DNA of 64,000 bases. It comes from Bolinopsis microptera. Its lineage: Eukaryota; Ctenophora; Tentaculata; Lobata; Bolinopsidae. The stretch covers positions 3,224,001 through 3,288,000 of the forward strand of contig NC_087074.1 of assembly GCF_026151205.1 (NCBI RefSeq), given 5' to 3'. Position 1 is the first letter of the stretch. Each line of letters starts with the position of its first letter. Position numbers and translations under genes: made by a program. The notes beneath the pieces are model-generated. The model was not told the origin of the DNA. It was given only the letters and a program-made list of their open reading frames with translations, and did not search any database. This document shows positions 1 to 10,912 of this stretch, in pieces.

Positions 1-1370
1 ATAATAAGTGGGCTGAAGATATTAACTTGAAACATGTCGCAATGGAGATTGAAACATATCACTAAAAGAGTGTGCACAAAATGAGATCCGAATATATTGA
101 AGAATGGGGAAAACAGTAATAGTGGGATAATTATAGTGGTAAAGAGTTTACTAGAGAGTGGTCCACAAGGAGGCTACGTGGGAGAGGTTGAGGTGCATGC
201 TGTGATGGGTGGTCAAGAGCTGTCCAGCCAAGTTTATATGGCCTAAAATAAACACACAAAGCCTACAATAGTAGTTAAGGAGCCGCCACACTGCACTTGG
301 CCAGGCAAGTGAACGAGGAGAGATCAGTGCAGTACGGCAACATCAAAAGAACGTTTTGAATTACAGTTCAATGGTAGGCAGGGCTAGGTAGCAGCACTTT
401 AATCACTGAGAAGAAGTCCGAAAGAAGGCCTAATTTAACATTGTTTTTAATGTGCACCGTAGTTGTGCTGTTATTCGATTGAATGTTTACACTGTGCAAA
501 ATGAAGTCATCTTCCAGTGCCTAGCTGTAAAAAAAATGCTACGTGCGCGGAAGTGTGTGAACAAAAATACGGCACTAACTAGCGAGCATGAGCAAGGGAA
601 ACAGGACTCAGTCGAAAAGGAGCCCTACACTAGTGTTTGTGACACTAAGGGGAGCGCAAGCGAGAGTAAAGAGGGCTAAAATTTAAGCAAGCAAATGCGC
701 GAGCAATAAGACTCTGCCGACTTAAGTTGTAAAATAAGTGACCAAAACAGAATCTAAATTAGAAGTATATCCATATGTTAAAACTTAAAGGAGTAGCAGC
801 TGATGAGAAGGGTGCTGATGAAAATGTAAGATGACAGATAAAAGAAAGGTGATGGCATGAGTAAAGTCATAATAAAACGTCAGCGCAGAGAAATAGTAGA
901 TGAATTTATAAAGTAAAAGCTAAAAACTTAGAAGAGGATCATGGTTAATAATTAGTTAAAGAGTGGCAGGTTACCAGCTTTAGAAAAAATGCTTTAGTTG
1001 AAATGCTATTGAAGATGAAAGATTGCAAATAAAAGAACGTTGAAGACGTAAGTAAAGTCATAATAGATCGTTACGTAAGTAGTAAAGTCATATTAAAACT
1101 TACGTAAGTAAAGTCATATTAAAACTTAAGCGCAAAAGGAATAGCAGATGGGTTTATTAATGAAGTGATACGCCAAACCCTGATCTGACAACGTGATGTT
1201 TCCGTTACGTTGGTGTAATCGAAGTTGCGTCGGTATAATCGGAGTTGAAGTAGGGCTGAGCTGCCTTGAGTGTGCTGCTTGCTGCATGCTGGTATATCGT
1301 TTCCATCCAAGGTATAGGGGACGGGGTCTATAACTTTATTGAACTAGCCAAAATATCTCCCTAAGTCGCG
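1..1370. other. Gene-free flank
   Basis: No coding exon, RNA gene or complete mobile element is recognisable here. The only structure seen is a short tandem duplication near 1074-1127, where the motif GTAAAGTCATATTAAAACTT occurs twice, and looser echoes of the same words around 860-1080. Short open frames lack any recognisable domain. Near 1371-1412, just before the satellite, a CTCTCT/GAGAGA-rich stretch can fold back on itself. Confidence 0.5.
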
Positions 1371-1459
1371 CTCTCTCTCTAATTATAGAGAGAGCTGCAA
1401 TTAGAGAGAGGAGAGCTGAAAATTACAACGCACGGGAAACTGCAAAACTGGGACTGAAA

Positions 1460-4400
1460 TAATACTGGAGATAAGTGTACTGTATTTTCCAATAATACTG
1501 GAGATAAGTGTACTGTATTTTCCAATAATACTACAGATAAGTGTACTGTATTTTCCAATAATACTAGAGATAAGTGTACTGTATTTTCCAATAATACTAC
1601 AGATAAGTGTACTGTATTTTCCAATAATACTACAGATAAGTGTACTGTATTTTCCAATAATACTGGAGATAAGTGTACTGTATTTTCCAATAATACTACA
1701 GATAAGTGTACTGTATTTTCCAATAATACTGGGGATAAGTGTACTGTATTTTCCAATAATACTAGAGATAAGTGTACTGTATTCTCCATTAATATTGGAG
1801 ATAAATGAACTGTATTTTCAAATAATACTGGAGATAAGTGTACTGTATTTTCCAATAATACTGGAGATAAGTGTACTGTATTTTCCAATAATACTGGAGA
1901 TAAATGTACTGTATTTTCCAATAATACTAGAGATAAGTGTACTGTATTCTCCATTAATATTGGAGATAAATGAACTGTATTTTCCAATATTACTGGAGAT
2001 AAGTGTACTGTATTTTCCAATAATACTGTAGATAAGTAAACTGTATTTCCCAATAATACTAGAGATAAGTGTACTGTATTTTCCAATAATACTAGAGATA
2101 GGTGTTCTGTATTTTCTAATAATACTGGAGATAAATGTACTGTATTTTCCAATAATACTGGAGATAAATGTACTGTATTTTCCAATAATACTAGAGATAA
2201 GTGTACTGTATTTTCCAATAATACTGGAGATAAGTGTACTGTATTTCCAATAATACTAGAGATAGGTGTTCTGTATTTTCCAATAATACTGGAGATAAGT
2301 GTACTGTTTTTTCCATTAATACTGGAGATGAGTGTACTGTATTTTCAAATAATACTGGAGATAACTGTACTGTATTTTCCAATAATACTGGAGATAAATG
2401 TACTGTATTTTCCAATAATACTGGAGATAAATGTACTGTATTTTCCAATAATACTGGAGATAAATGTACTGTATTTTCCAATAATACTAGAGATAAGTGT
2501 ACTGTATTTTCCAATAATACTGGAGATAAGTGTACTGTATTTCCAATAATACTAGAGATAGGTGTTCTGTATTTTCCAATAATACTGGAGATAAGTGTAC
2601 TGTTTTTTCCATTAATACTGGAGATAAATGTACTGTATTTTCCAATAATACTAGAGATAAGTGTACTGTATTTTCGAATAATACTGGAGATAAGTGTACT
2701 GTATTTCCAATAATACTGGAGATAACTGTACTGTATTTTCCAATAATACTGGAGATAAGTGTACTGTATTTTCAAATAATACTGGAGATAACTGTACTGT
2801 ATTTTCCAATAATACTAGAGATAAGTGTACTGTATTTTCCAATAATACTAGAGATAGGTGTTCTGTATTTTCCAATAATACTGGAGATAAATGTACTGTA
2901 TTTTCCAATAATACTGGAGATAAATGTACTGTATTTTCCAATAATACTAGAGATAAGTGTACTGTATTTTCCAATAATACTGGAGATAAGTGTACTGTAT
3001 TTCCAATAATACTAGAGATAGGTGTTCTGTATTTTCCAATAATACTGGAGATAAGTGTACTGTTTTTTCCATTAATACTGGAGATGAGTGTACTGTATTT
3101 TCAAATAATACTGGAGATAACTGTACTGTATTTTCCAATAATACTGGAGATAAATGTACTGTATTTTCCAATAATACTGGAGATAAATGTACTGTATTTT
3201 CCAATAATACTGGAGATAAATGTACTGTATTTTCCAATAATACTAGAGATAAGTGTACTGTATTTTCCAATAATACTGGAGATAAGTGTACTGTATTTCC
3301 AATAATACTAGAGATAGGTGTTCTGTATTTTCCAATAATACTGGAGATAAGTGTACTGTTTTTTCCATTAATACTGGAGATAAATGTACTGTATTTTCCA
3401 ATAATACTAGAGATAAGTGTACTGTATTTTCGAATAATACTGGAGATAAGTGTACTGTATTTCCAATAATACTGGAGATAACTGTACTGTATTTTCCAAT
3501 AATACTGGAGATAAGTGTACTGTATTTTCAAATAATACTGGAGATAACTGTATACTGTATTTTCCAATAATACTGGAGATAAATGTACTGTATTTTCCAA
3601 TAATACTAGAGATAAGTGTACTGTATTTTCGAATAATACTGGAGATAAGTGTACTGTATTTCCAATAATACTGGAGATAAGTGTACTGTATTTTCCAATA
3701 ATACTGGAGATAAGTGTACTGTATTTCCCAATAATACTGGAGATAAGTGTACTGTATTTTCCATTAATACTGGGGATAAGTGTACTGTATTTCCCAATAA
3801 TACTAGAGATATGTGAAATGTATTTTCCAATAATACTAGAGATAAGTGTACTGTATTTTCCAATAATACTAGAGATAGGTGTTCTGTATTTTCCAATAAT
3901 ACTGGAGATAAGTGTACTGTTTTTTCCATTAATACTGGAGATAAGTGTACTGTATTTTCAAATAATACTGGGGATAAGTGTACTGTATTTTCCAATAATA
4001 CTGGAGATAAATGTACTGTATTTTCAAATAATACTGGAGATAAGTGTACTGTATTTCCAATAATACTGGAGATAAGTGTACTGTATTTTCCAATAATACT
4101 GGAGATAAGTGTACTGTATTTTCCATTAATACTAGAGATAAGTGTACTGAATTTTCCAATAATACTGGGGATAAGTGTACTGTATTTTCCAATAATACTA
4201 GAGATAAGTGTACTGTATTTTCCATTAATATTGGAGATAAATGTACTGTATTTTCCAATAATACTAGAGATAAGTGTACTGTATTTTCCATTAATACTGG
4301 GGATAATTGTACTGTATTTCCCAATAATACTAGAGATAAGTGTAATGTATTTTCCAATAATACTAGAGATAAGTGTACTGTATTTTCCAATAATACTAGA

Positions 4401-5715
4401 GATAGGTGTTCTGTATTTTCCAATAATACTGGAGATAAGTGTACTGTTTTTTCCATTAATACTGGAGATAAGTGTACTGTATTTTCAAATAATACTGGAG
4501 ATAACTGTACTGTATTTTCCATTAATTATATTGTAGGTTAGTGTACTGTATTTTCAAATAATACTGGAGATAAGTGTACTGTATTTCCAATAATACTGGA
4601 GATAAGTGTACTGTATTTTCCAATAATACTGGAGATAAGTGTACTGTATTTTCCATTAATACTAGAGATAAGTGTACTGTATTTTCCAATAATACTGGGG
4701 ATAAGTGTACTGTATTTTCCAATAATACTAGAGATAAGTGTACTGTATTTTCCATTAATATTGGAGATAAATGTACTGTATTTTCCAATAATACTAGAGA
4801 TAAGTGTACTGTATTTTCCAATAATACTGTATTTTCCAATAGTACTGGAGATAAGTTTACAGTATTTTCCAATAATACTAGAGATAAGTGTACTGTATTT
4901 TCCAATAATACTAGAGATAAGTGTACTGTATTTTCCAATAATACTGGGGATAAGTGTACTGTATTTTCCAATAATACTGGAGATAAATGTACTGTATTTT
5001 CAAATAATACTGGAGATAAGTGTACTGTATTTCCAATAATACTGGAGATAAGTGTACTGTATTTTCCAATAATACTGGAGATAAGTGTACTGTATTTTCC
5101 ATTAATACTAGAGATAAGTGTACTGAATTTTCCAATAATACTGGGGATAAGTGTACTGTATTTTCCAATAATACTAGAGATAAGTGTACTGTATTTTCCA
5201 TTAATATTGGAGATAAATGTACTGTATTTTCCAATAATACTAGAGATAAGTGTACTGTATTTTCCAATAATACTGTATTTTCCAATAGTACTGGAGATAA
5301 GTGAACTGTATTTTCCAATAATACTAGAGATAAGTTTACAGTATTTTCCAATAATACTAGAGATAAGTGTACTGTATTTTCCAATAATACTAGAGATAAG
5401 TGTACTGTATTTTCCAATAATACTGGGGATAAGTGTACTGTATTTTCCAATAATACTGGAGATAAATGTACTGTATTTTCAAATAATACTGGAGATAAGT
5501 GTACTGTATTTCCAATAATACTGGAGATAAGTGTACTGTATTTCCCAATAATACTGGAGATAAGTGTACTGTATTTTCCATTAATACTGGGGATAAGTGT
5601 ACTGTATTTTCCATTAATAATGGAGATAAGTGTACTGTATTTTCCAATAATACTAGAGATAAGTGTACTGTATTTTCCAATAATATTGGAGATATAAAGT
5701 GAATTGTATTTTCCA
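1460..5715. repeat. 33-bp satellite array with higher-order repeats
   Basis: About 130 head-to-tail copies of a 33-bp unit (AATAATACTGGAGATAAGTG then TACTGTATTTTCC, with GGAG/AGAG/ACAG and AAGTG/AAATG variants). Because 33 is a multiple of three, several frames stay open for hundreds of bases on both strands. These are a by-product of the period, not genes. Some units are one base short (GTATTTCC instead of GTATTTTCC) and one type is cut to 18 bp. The positions of such marker units show higher-order copying: the block from about 2234 to 2795 recurs 756 bp downstream, and the block beginning near 4574 recurs 446 bp downstream at 5020. Flanking DNA is unrelated. Confidence 0.95.
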
Positions 5716-5719
5716 ATGT

Positions 5720-6255
5720 GGAAAGCATATTTGAAGTCTATTATTTTGCTTTCCCAATTATATATTAGCAATAAGGAAGTGCTACTACTAAAATGACAAC
5801 GAACCACTCTGACTACTGATAAAAAGTGTTTTGATGTCTGTATAGACTTATCAGGTGGCCTTTTTAATGATCCGGATATGGCAATATCTGGTCTCTGAAA
5901 ACCACAAATATTGACTTATCCGCGGGCGCGGAACGTTTTGAGTGAATTTTGCTAGTAGGCAGAACATGTGGTTCGCCGGTGCTAAATTATCACAGATAAC
6001 TAACGCGCATTTAGGAGACGCGCAAAAGTTGAAATTGTTATTACGGTTTGGGCGAGCGATTTAGAAAGAGCCTATGCGGATGGATAGTGCAGTGACCACT
6101 ATATAGTCATATTACTATACTATAGTTTATACTTGATAGTTCATAGTTCTAGTTGATACTGCAATGCGCGCAATTTTGGGAGTGAGCTTTCTCATTTCTC
6201 ATGTGGAGATAATAACTCTACCATTGTACCAATAACTCTAAACTGGGTACGCATT
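5720..6255. other. Gene-free spacer after the satellite
   Basis: No gene is seen. The DNA turns from the AT-rich satellite to mixed sequence with several CG-containing words (GCGCG, CGCGG). A cluster of near-palindromic TATAGT/ACTATA words lies at about 6100-6150. Nothing here can be assigned to a family. Confidence 0.4.
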
Positions 6256-6378
6256 TAAGTGTTTCTCTATTGTATATATGATATATACATGACAATGGAG
6301 AAACACTGAAAAAACACTTAAAAACTTTCTATATCGTGCTGGTACGTAAGTAGTACATATACTGCTTACGTACCAGCA
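6256..6378. repeat. Two adjacent hairpins
   Basis: Two inverted repeats sit side by side. The first, about 6256-6308, pairs AGTGTTTCTC with GAGAAACACT around a TATATA-rich centre. The second, 6337-6378, has a perfect 14-bp stem (TGCTGGTACGTAAG / CTTACGTACCAGCA) and a 14-base loop. They are probably small mobile-element relics, since no gene is nearby. Confidence 0.7.
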
Positions 6379-6670
6379 TGCAGCAACCACGTGTGAGGTG
6401 ATATAGAAATTAGAAAGTCGTAAAATATTTGTTTTGAAATATTGACCGTTGACAGGATATGGTGCATTTTAATTGACGATGTCAATTCATAGCAGCTCGG
6501 CGCGGCACAGTAGCGCATTTCGCCGATTTAGCCCGCTGTAACGCATCGCGCTACAATGGTGCATCCAATAACAAATAATGCTTTTCGCAACCACTAGAAC
6601 TGCAAAATAAACCACTGGGCTGAGCTGTGAAGGATTAAAACATCGTGAATCAAAATATATATATATATAT

Positions 6671-6722
6671 ACATAATTTTCAAGCTGATCTCACATATGT
6701 GAGATCAGCTTGAAAATTATGT
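6671..6722. repeat. 52-bp perfect palindrome
   Basis: Bases 6671-6722 are their own reverse complement, with 26-bp arms reading ACATAATTTTCAAGCTGATC onward to the centre CATATG. There is no spacer. Such perfect palindromes are prone to cruciform formation and deletion. An AT dinucleotide tract lies immediately to the left and the next inverted-repeat element begins two bases to the right. Confidence 0.9.
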
Positions 6723-6723
6723 G

Positions 6724-6866
6724 TTGTAGGTTTAGACCTACCAAGACGCGCGCGCCAAGTTGGACAAGCGCGTGACGCGTTAACGGGTGATACTCGTAAA
6801 ATATTTATTCCAGGACCGTCGACAAGTCCAACTCGGCGCGCGTCCTGGTAGGTTGATAACCTACAA
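6724..6866. mobile_element. Small foldback element (MITE-like)
   Basis: The ends are inverted copies of each other: TTGTAGGTTTAGACCTACCA then AGACGCGCGC..., matched by ...GCGCGCGTCCTGGTAGGTTGATAACCTACAA. The arms are about 45 bp. Each arm also contains its own short inverted repeat (GTAGGTT..AACCTAC), giving hairpins within hairpins. A further copy of one arm lies at about 7053-7110. No target duplication could be fixed, so the class is unknown. Confidence 0.65.
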
Positions 6867-7052
6867 GTGACGACTTAATTGACGATGTCAATTCATGGCA
6901 GCTCGGCGCGGCACAGTAGTGCATTTCGCCGATCTAGCCAGTGAGAAGCCTCATTGAGTGCGCGGCGCGGCACAGTAACGCATCGCGCTACAAGTGACGA
7001 CTGACGCGTCGTCGACAGTTTTGTATTTCATAGTTTAACATTTGGAACAAAT

Positions 7053-7112
7053 ATTGTAGGTTTACAACCTACCAGGACGCGCGCCGAGTTGGACTCGTCG
7101 ACGGAATATGGA
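7053..7112. repeat. Partial copy of the foldback arm
   Basis: The sequence from TTGTAGGTTTACAACCTACC through GACGCGCGCCGAGTTGGAC matches the arm of the element at 6724-6866, including its small internal inverted repeat. The opposite arm is not found downstream. It is therefore a solitary or truncated copy. Confidence 0.6.
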
Positions 7113-8945
7113 ACAGATATTTTACGAGTATCACCCGTTAAAACAAATATTATATTAAATGAGTATCTATATCACCCGGCCATTTTTTTTTTTTTTTTTG
7201 AAAACAAATTTAAATTTTGGTATTTATTAATAACAATCAAAACATATCATATCATAAAAATAAGGCCGCGCGTTGGTTGACTGCCTCAGTAAGGTGAATA
7301 ATATAAGCTCGAAGGTGCCCTGCGCATTTACAGAACCTCATGCGGCGATCACATGATCATGAGGACCTGTGAGCGCCAAATTTAATTTAAAGTTTCTAGA
7401 AATCATACATCACTACGAGTTAATAAAACAAAAGTTAATAAAACAAAAGTTAAATTTATTACCAATTATTCAATCAATATATATCATAAATTCTAATATT
7501 GGAAACACAATGCACATTTTACAGCCTACTATAAGAGCCCAGATTTCCACTCAAATACTGGCCAATGCATAATGCTATAGGACCTCAAAAATAGTATTAT
7601 AAAACATTTCTATTTTATCCCTACACATTTGTAAATAACTAGAATTGTGTAACCTTAAATTATTTCAGAATTATAACTATTGTGAATTCAATAAAATAAT
7701 TATCACTTTTGTATCCTTGTATCCTTGTATCCTATCCAATGCAAAATGAATGTCTTAAACTATAATTTCATTGTGACTAATAATCTATTGACTTTCAAAG
7801 TTGAATTTTAGTTAAGTATGAAATGCCAACACATCATAGTTAGGGTAAAATGTTATTTTTAAATTTTAAAATTGAGAAGATTGTTTATGGCTTAAAATTT
7901 AAAATTCTTATTCTTCTAAAGATATCTTATTTTTAAATAGTTGGTTACAGTTTATGACAGTACTGGCATGACTAGTTTTATTGTGGCTGGTAAAAGGACC
8001 CAGTTGCCTGTAAGGGCTTTACCGAACCCCAGGGGACCACAATGTGATAAGATCAGGCCAGATGTTTCTATGTAGAGCAATTTATTTATTTTGGAGCTAT
8101 GGTTACGTGGTATAGCTGGTGGTCATGTTTAAAAGTCAGTTTATCCTTGTGTGCTAATTATCCATCCAGATGCTTAGTGATGTGGGTAAATCATGCCCTT
8201 CTACGATATATAATGTTTGACCATAAATTTGTTTTTACCACATAAACTGTGGCACTAATGTCAATTAACAATATTTACATTCATTGATATTTAAAGCGTG
8301 TTTTTTCCCCAGCACTACTACACAGTTACTCATGCTTTTTTAATTTTTATAGGAGTGTAGATTGTCAGGTATTTCATTCATTCATACTTAGTCGGTTTAA
8401 AGCTGTATATTTAGAACTCACTATTGTTTAAACTATGAAAGCAGAACGTAGGTAATGGACAATATACCGACGACAATACCAAGGACCCGAGTGCCACAAT
8501 GACTTTTCCGGATCCGTTTTTACCGAGGGCTTATCCACCAGTTACGCATGCTGCATGTATAGTCTGATAATATTTATTTGTTTTATTCTATATAGCAGGC
8601 ATTCTGTAAATTGGAGTGTCGTATTCATTATAAAAGAGCCAGCCAACCTCCGCATTATAATCTTTTGTGTGCCAAGTTCGTTTATAAAATCTAATCATAT
8701 AATAAAATTGATCCAATAATATAAGATGAACGGTATATATCAGCTCATCGTTATTAAAATCCGAATGGATGAATTAATCAAGTAATGTTCCCTTTCAACA
8801 CAACTAAACAACAAACAAATGCTTGCTCACCAGTGGTGACGCAATCGTAGGGGCATGCAGTTATTTCGGATAACTCTCACCCCGACGACGGCGTCGAAAA
8901 ATAATCAAATTATGCATTTGCGCCATACTGGACACATTTTATATT
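7113..8945. other. Gene-free AT-rich stretch
   Basis: No exon, RNA gene or complete transposon was recognised. A T homopolymer of about 17 bases lies near 7184-7200. The short open frames are AT-rich and lack domain similarity. Confidence 0.45.
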
Positions 8946-8960
8946 TAATATTCTACAGTT
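8946..8960. repeat. Left 15-bp target duplication of the Penelope-like element
   Basis: TAATATTCTACAGTT occurs here and again at 13279-13293, directly outside the two ends of the Penelope-like element. A 15-bp exact match placed this way is best read as the target-site duplication made on insertion. Confidence 0.75.
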
Positions 8961-10318
8961 ATGGGTAGGGTCATTACGCAGTAAGATGGTTGATAACTAT
9001 GGCTTAGATATTACATACGAAGTGAAACCAATCACGGAGTTCACTCAGTTCCTGGACATTCAGTACAAGTTTGTTGGAGGGAGACTCACAACAGATCTGT
9101 TTAGGAAACCTACTGACGCCAACAGGTATCTAGAATTCTCAAGTTTCCATCCACGACATACCTTCCGGAGTATAGTCTTCTCACAGGCACTTCGATACAG
9201 AAGGATAATCAATGATGACGTCTTGCTGGATGAGAGATTGGCAGAGCTTCAGTTGTTTTTTGAACGGTCTTCATATCCTACTGATATGGTGAGAGAGGTC
9301 ATCAGTGATGTCAGATCGATACCAAGAACTTTACAGTACAAGGCAAAGGATCAGGGTCCCCCTTCTTTCACACCATGGATTGTTACATTCGGTGCGGGCT
9401 ATGAGGAAACCAAGGAAAAGGCTAAAGAGGCCAGTAACATCATCTCAAATAGCCGTACATGGAGCAGTGAGAACCCTGAGAGGATCCCTAAACTCCAAGT
9501 GGTGACCAGGCGAGCCCCTAACTTAACCCATTAGGGACGACGAGTTTTAAAGTTTGCCGATTTTGATGCCGTTTAACACACTAGGTCACTTTACAGCAAA
9601 AATGAGATATCCAAAAAAGCTAATCTGTATCTCGTTTACTTTAAAAGATACAGCTACGGTCGCATACGACCCACTCGTCCGGGTCGCAAACGACCCATCA
9701 CGGTTTTTCGGCTTTAACTTCTGAAACAAAGACGTTAGGATAAAATAAAATAAAAAGCATAAGTTAAAAACATATGGTCAATACTGTGTGACTCTAACTT
9801 TTTTTAAATAAAGAATTTGGGTCATTAACGACCCACTCGGCTCACTTGCTTATTACTACATATGTCCATGTAACTTCTTGAATTCAGCCTAAAGCATGAC
9901 ATCATAAGTTCAAAATCGCCTCTCAGCAAGTGATAATCATCATAAACTGCGAAAAATCGGTTAAATGGGTCATTAGCGACCCACTAAGACCACAAAATTG
10001 ATTAATTAAATATAATGTTGTCAAACTTTTACAAATATTAGTATAAAAACATGTTATATCTTGGTCATTACTCCTGTACGTTGATTTAAATTTTTAAATC
10101 GATCAACTGGGTCAATAACGACCCACTCGGAAGTTGAACCACGACATTAATTATCAGTATCATGTTGTTCTACCATCAAGAAAGACACTCGTAGGTCTTA
10201 ATTCCACGCAAACCACGGGTGGCTGACTACTAGCCCTTCTGAGATCTGGAGTCTCACGGTAATCTGCAGATCACGTCACCCAATGACTGACGAATAATGG
10301 GCAGAATTGGATTGATAG

Positions 10319-10467
10319 CAGGGACAAAAGGATTTCGCGATTATTTTGGCCAAAAATCGCGGTACCGCGAAATTTAACAGGCTATACATTAAACTATACA
10401 TAAAATTTGTCGCGGAGAATGGGAAATTTCGCGATTTCGTACATGCCGCGAAATCCTTTTGTCCCTG
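10319..10467. mobile_element. 149-bp hAT-type MITE
   Basis: The 149-bp element starts CAGGGACAAAAGGATTTCGC and ends with the reverse complement, GCGAAATCCTTTTGTCCCTG. It is flanked by an exact 8-bp duplication, ATTGATAG, at 10311-10318 and 10468-10475. CAGGG tips and 8-bp duplications are hallmarks of hAT elements. It has no coding capacity. It inserted into the interior of the larger TTAA-flanked element and is therefore the younger of the two. Confidence 0.9.
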
Positions 10468-10649
10468 ATTGATAGGTAGGTGAGTTTATCAGCTGTTAGT
10501 ACACGACCGTAATGTCGTGAGACAGCAAACAACATGCCTATTTTTTCCCGATTCCTAGAACGTCCAAGAAGAACTATACAACTGCTGGATTCAGATTTCA
10601 GATGGCTGCATCTACTCTCTTCGCAGCTCCCTTTCTTTACTTCTTATAA

Positions 10650-10912
10650 GGGGCCGTTCATATATTACGTAATCACTTATTGGACAATTTTTACGCCCCC
10701 CCCCCCCCCCACCACATAGCTATTATGTCAAAATTACACAAGCTTAATCATTTGGAAACTCCCCTCCCTCTCGGCCGATTACGTAATACTTGTTTTCGTT
10801 TTGAAAGCTGCCTCGTTGTTGCGGGGTTTGTTACCCAAAACGAGGTAGTTGTCTGAGAGATTGCAGGTTGCAGCACCGCCAGCCAAATGGGGGGGGGGGG
10901 GGGGGGGGGCTT
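10650..10912. mobile_element. Short element with TTACGTAAT ends and C/G homopolymers
   Basis: It begins near GGGGCCGTTCATATATTACG and holds a run of about 15 C at 10695 and one of about 21 G near 10890. A block reading (on the minus strand) ATTACGTAATCGGCCGAG then GGAGGGGAGTTTCCAAATGA matches a second copy near 27290-27345 in the SPTLC2 gene. It splits an inverted repeat of the host element, which argues for a later insertion. The exact ends and superfamily are not resolved. Confidence 0.5.

Larger units (their letters stand above)
6478..7005. repeat. Direct repeats with GGCGCGGCACAGTA motif
   Basis: A segment beginning TGACGATGTCAATTCAT and continuing through GCAGCTCGGCGCGGCACAGT is present at about 6477-6560 and again at about 6876-7000. 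Both copies end in ACGCATCGCGCTACAA. The second copy carries an extra partial duplication of the CGGCGCGGCACAGTA word. The two copies flank the palindrome and the foldback element, so this may be one composite, nested repeat. The family was not recognised. Confidence 0.6.

Noticed and set aside
452-679. 75-codon frame near the left edge
   Set aside because: No recognisable motif or splice context, and the length is within chance expectation.
1379-5807. Long open frames on both strands (up to about 314 codons) across the 33-bp array
   Set aside because: They arise because the repeat period is a multiple of three and lacks stops. They overlap on both strands and have no start context, domain or non-repeat sequence.
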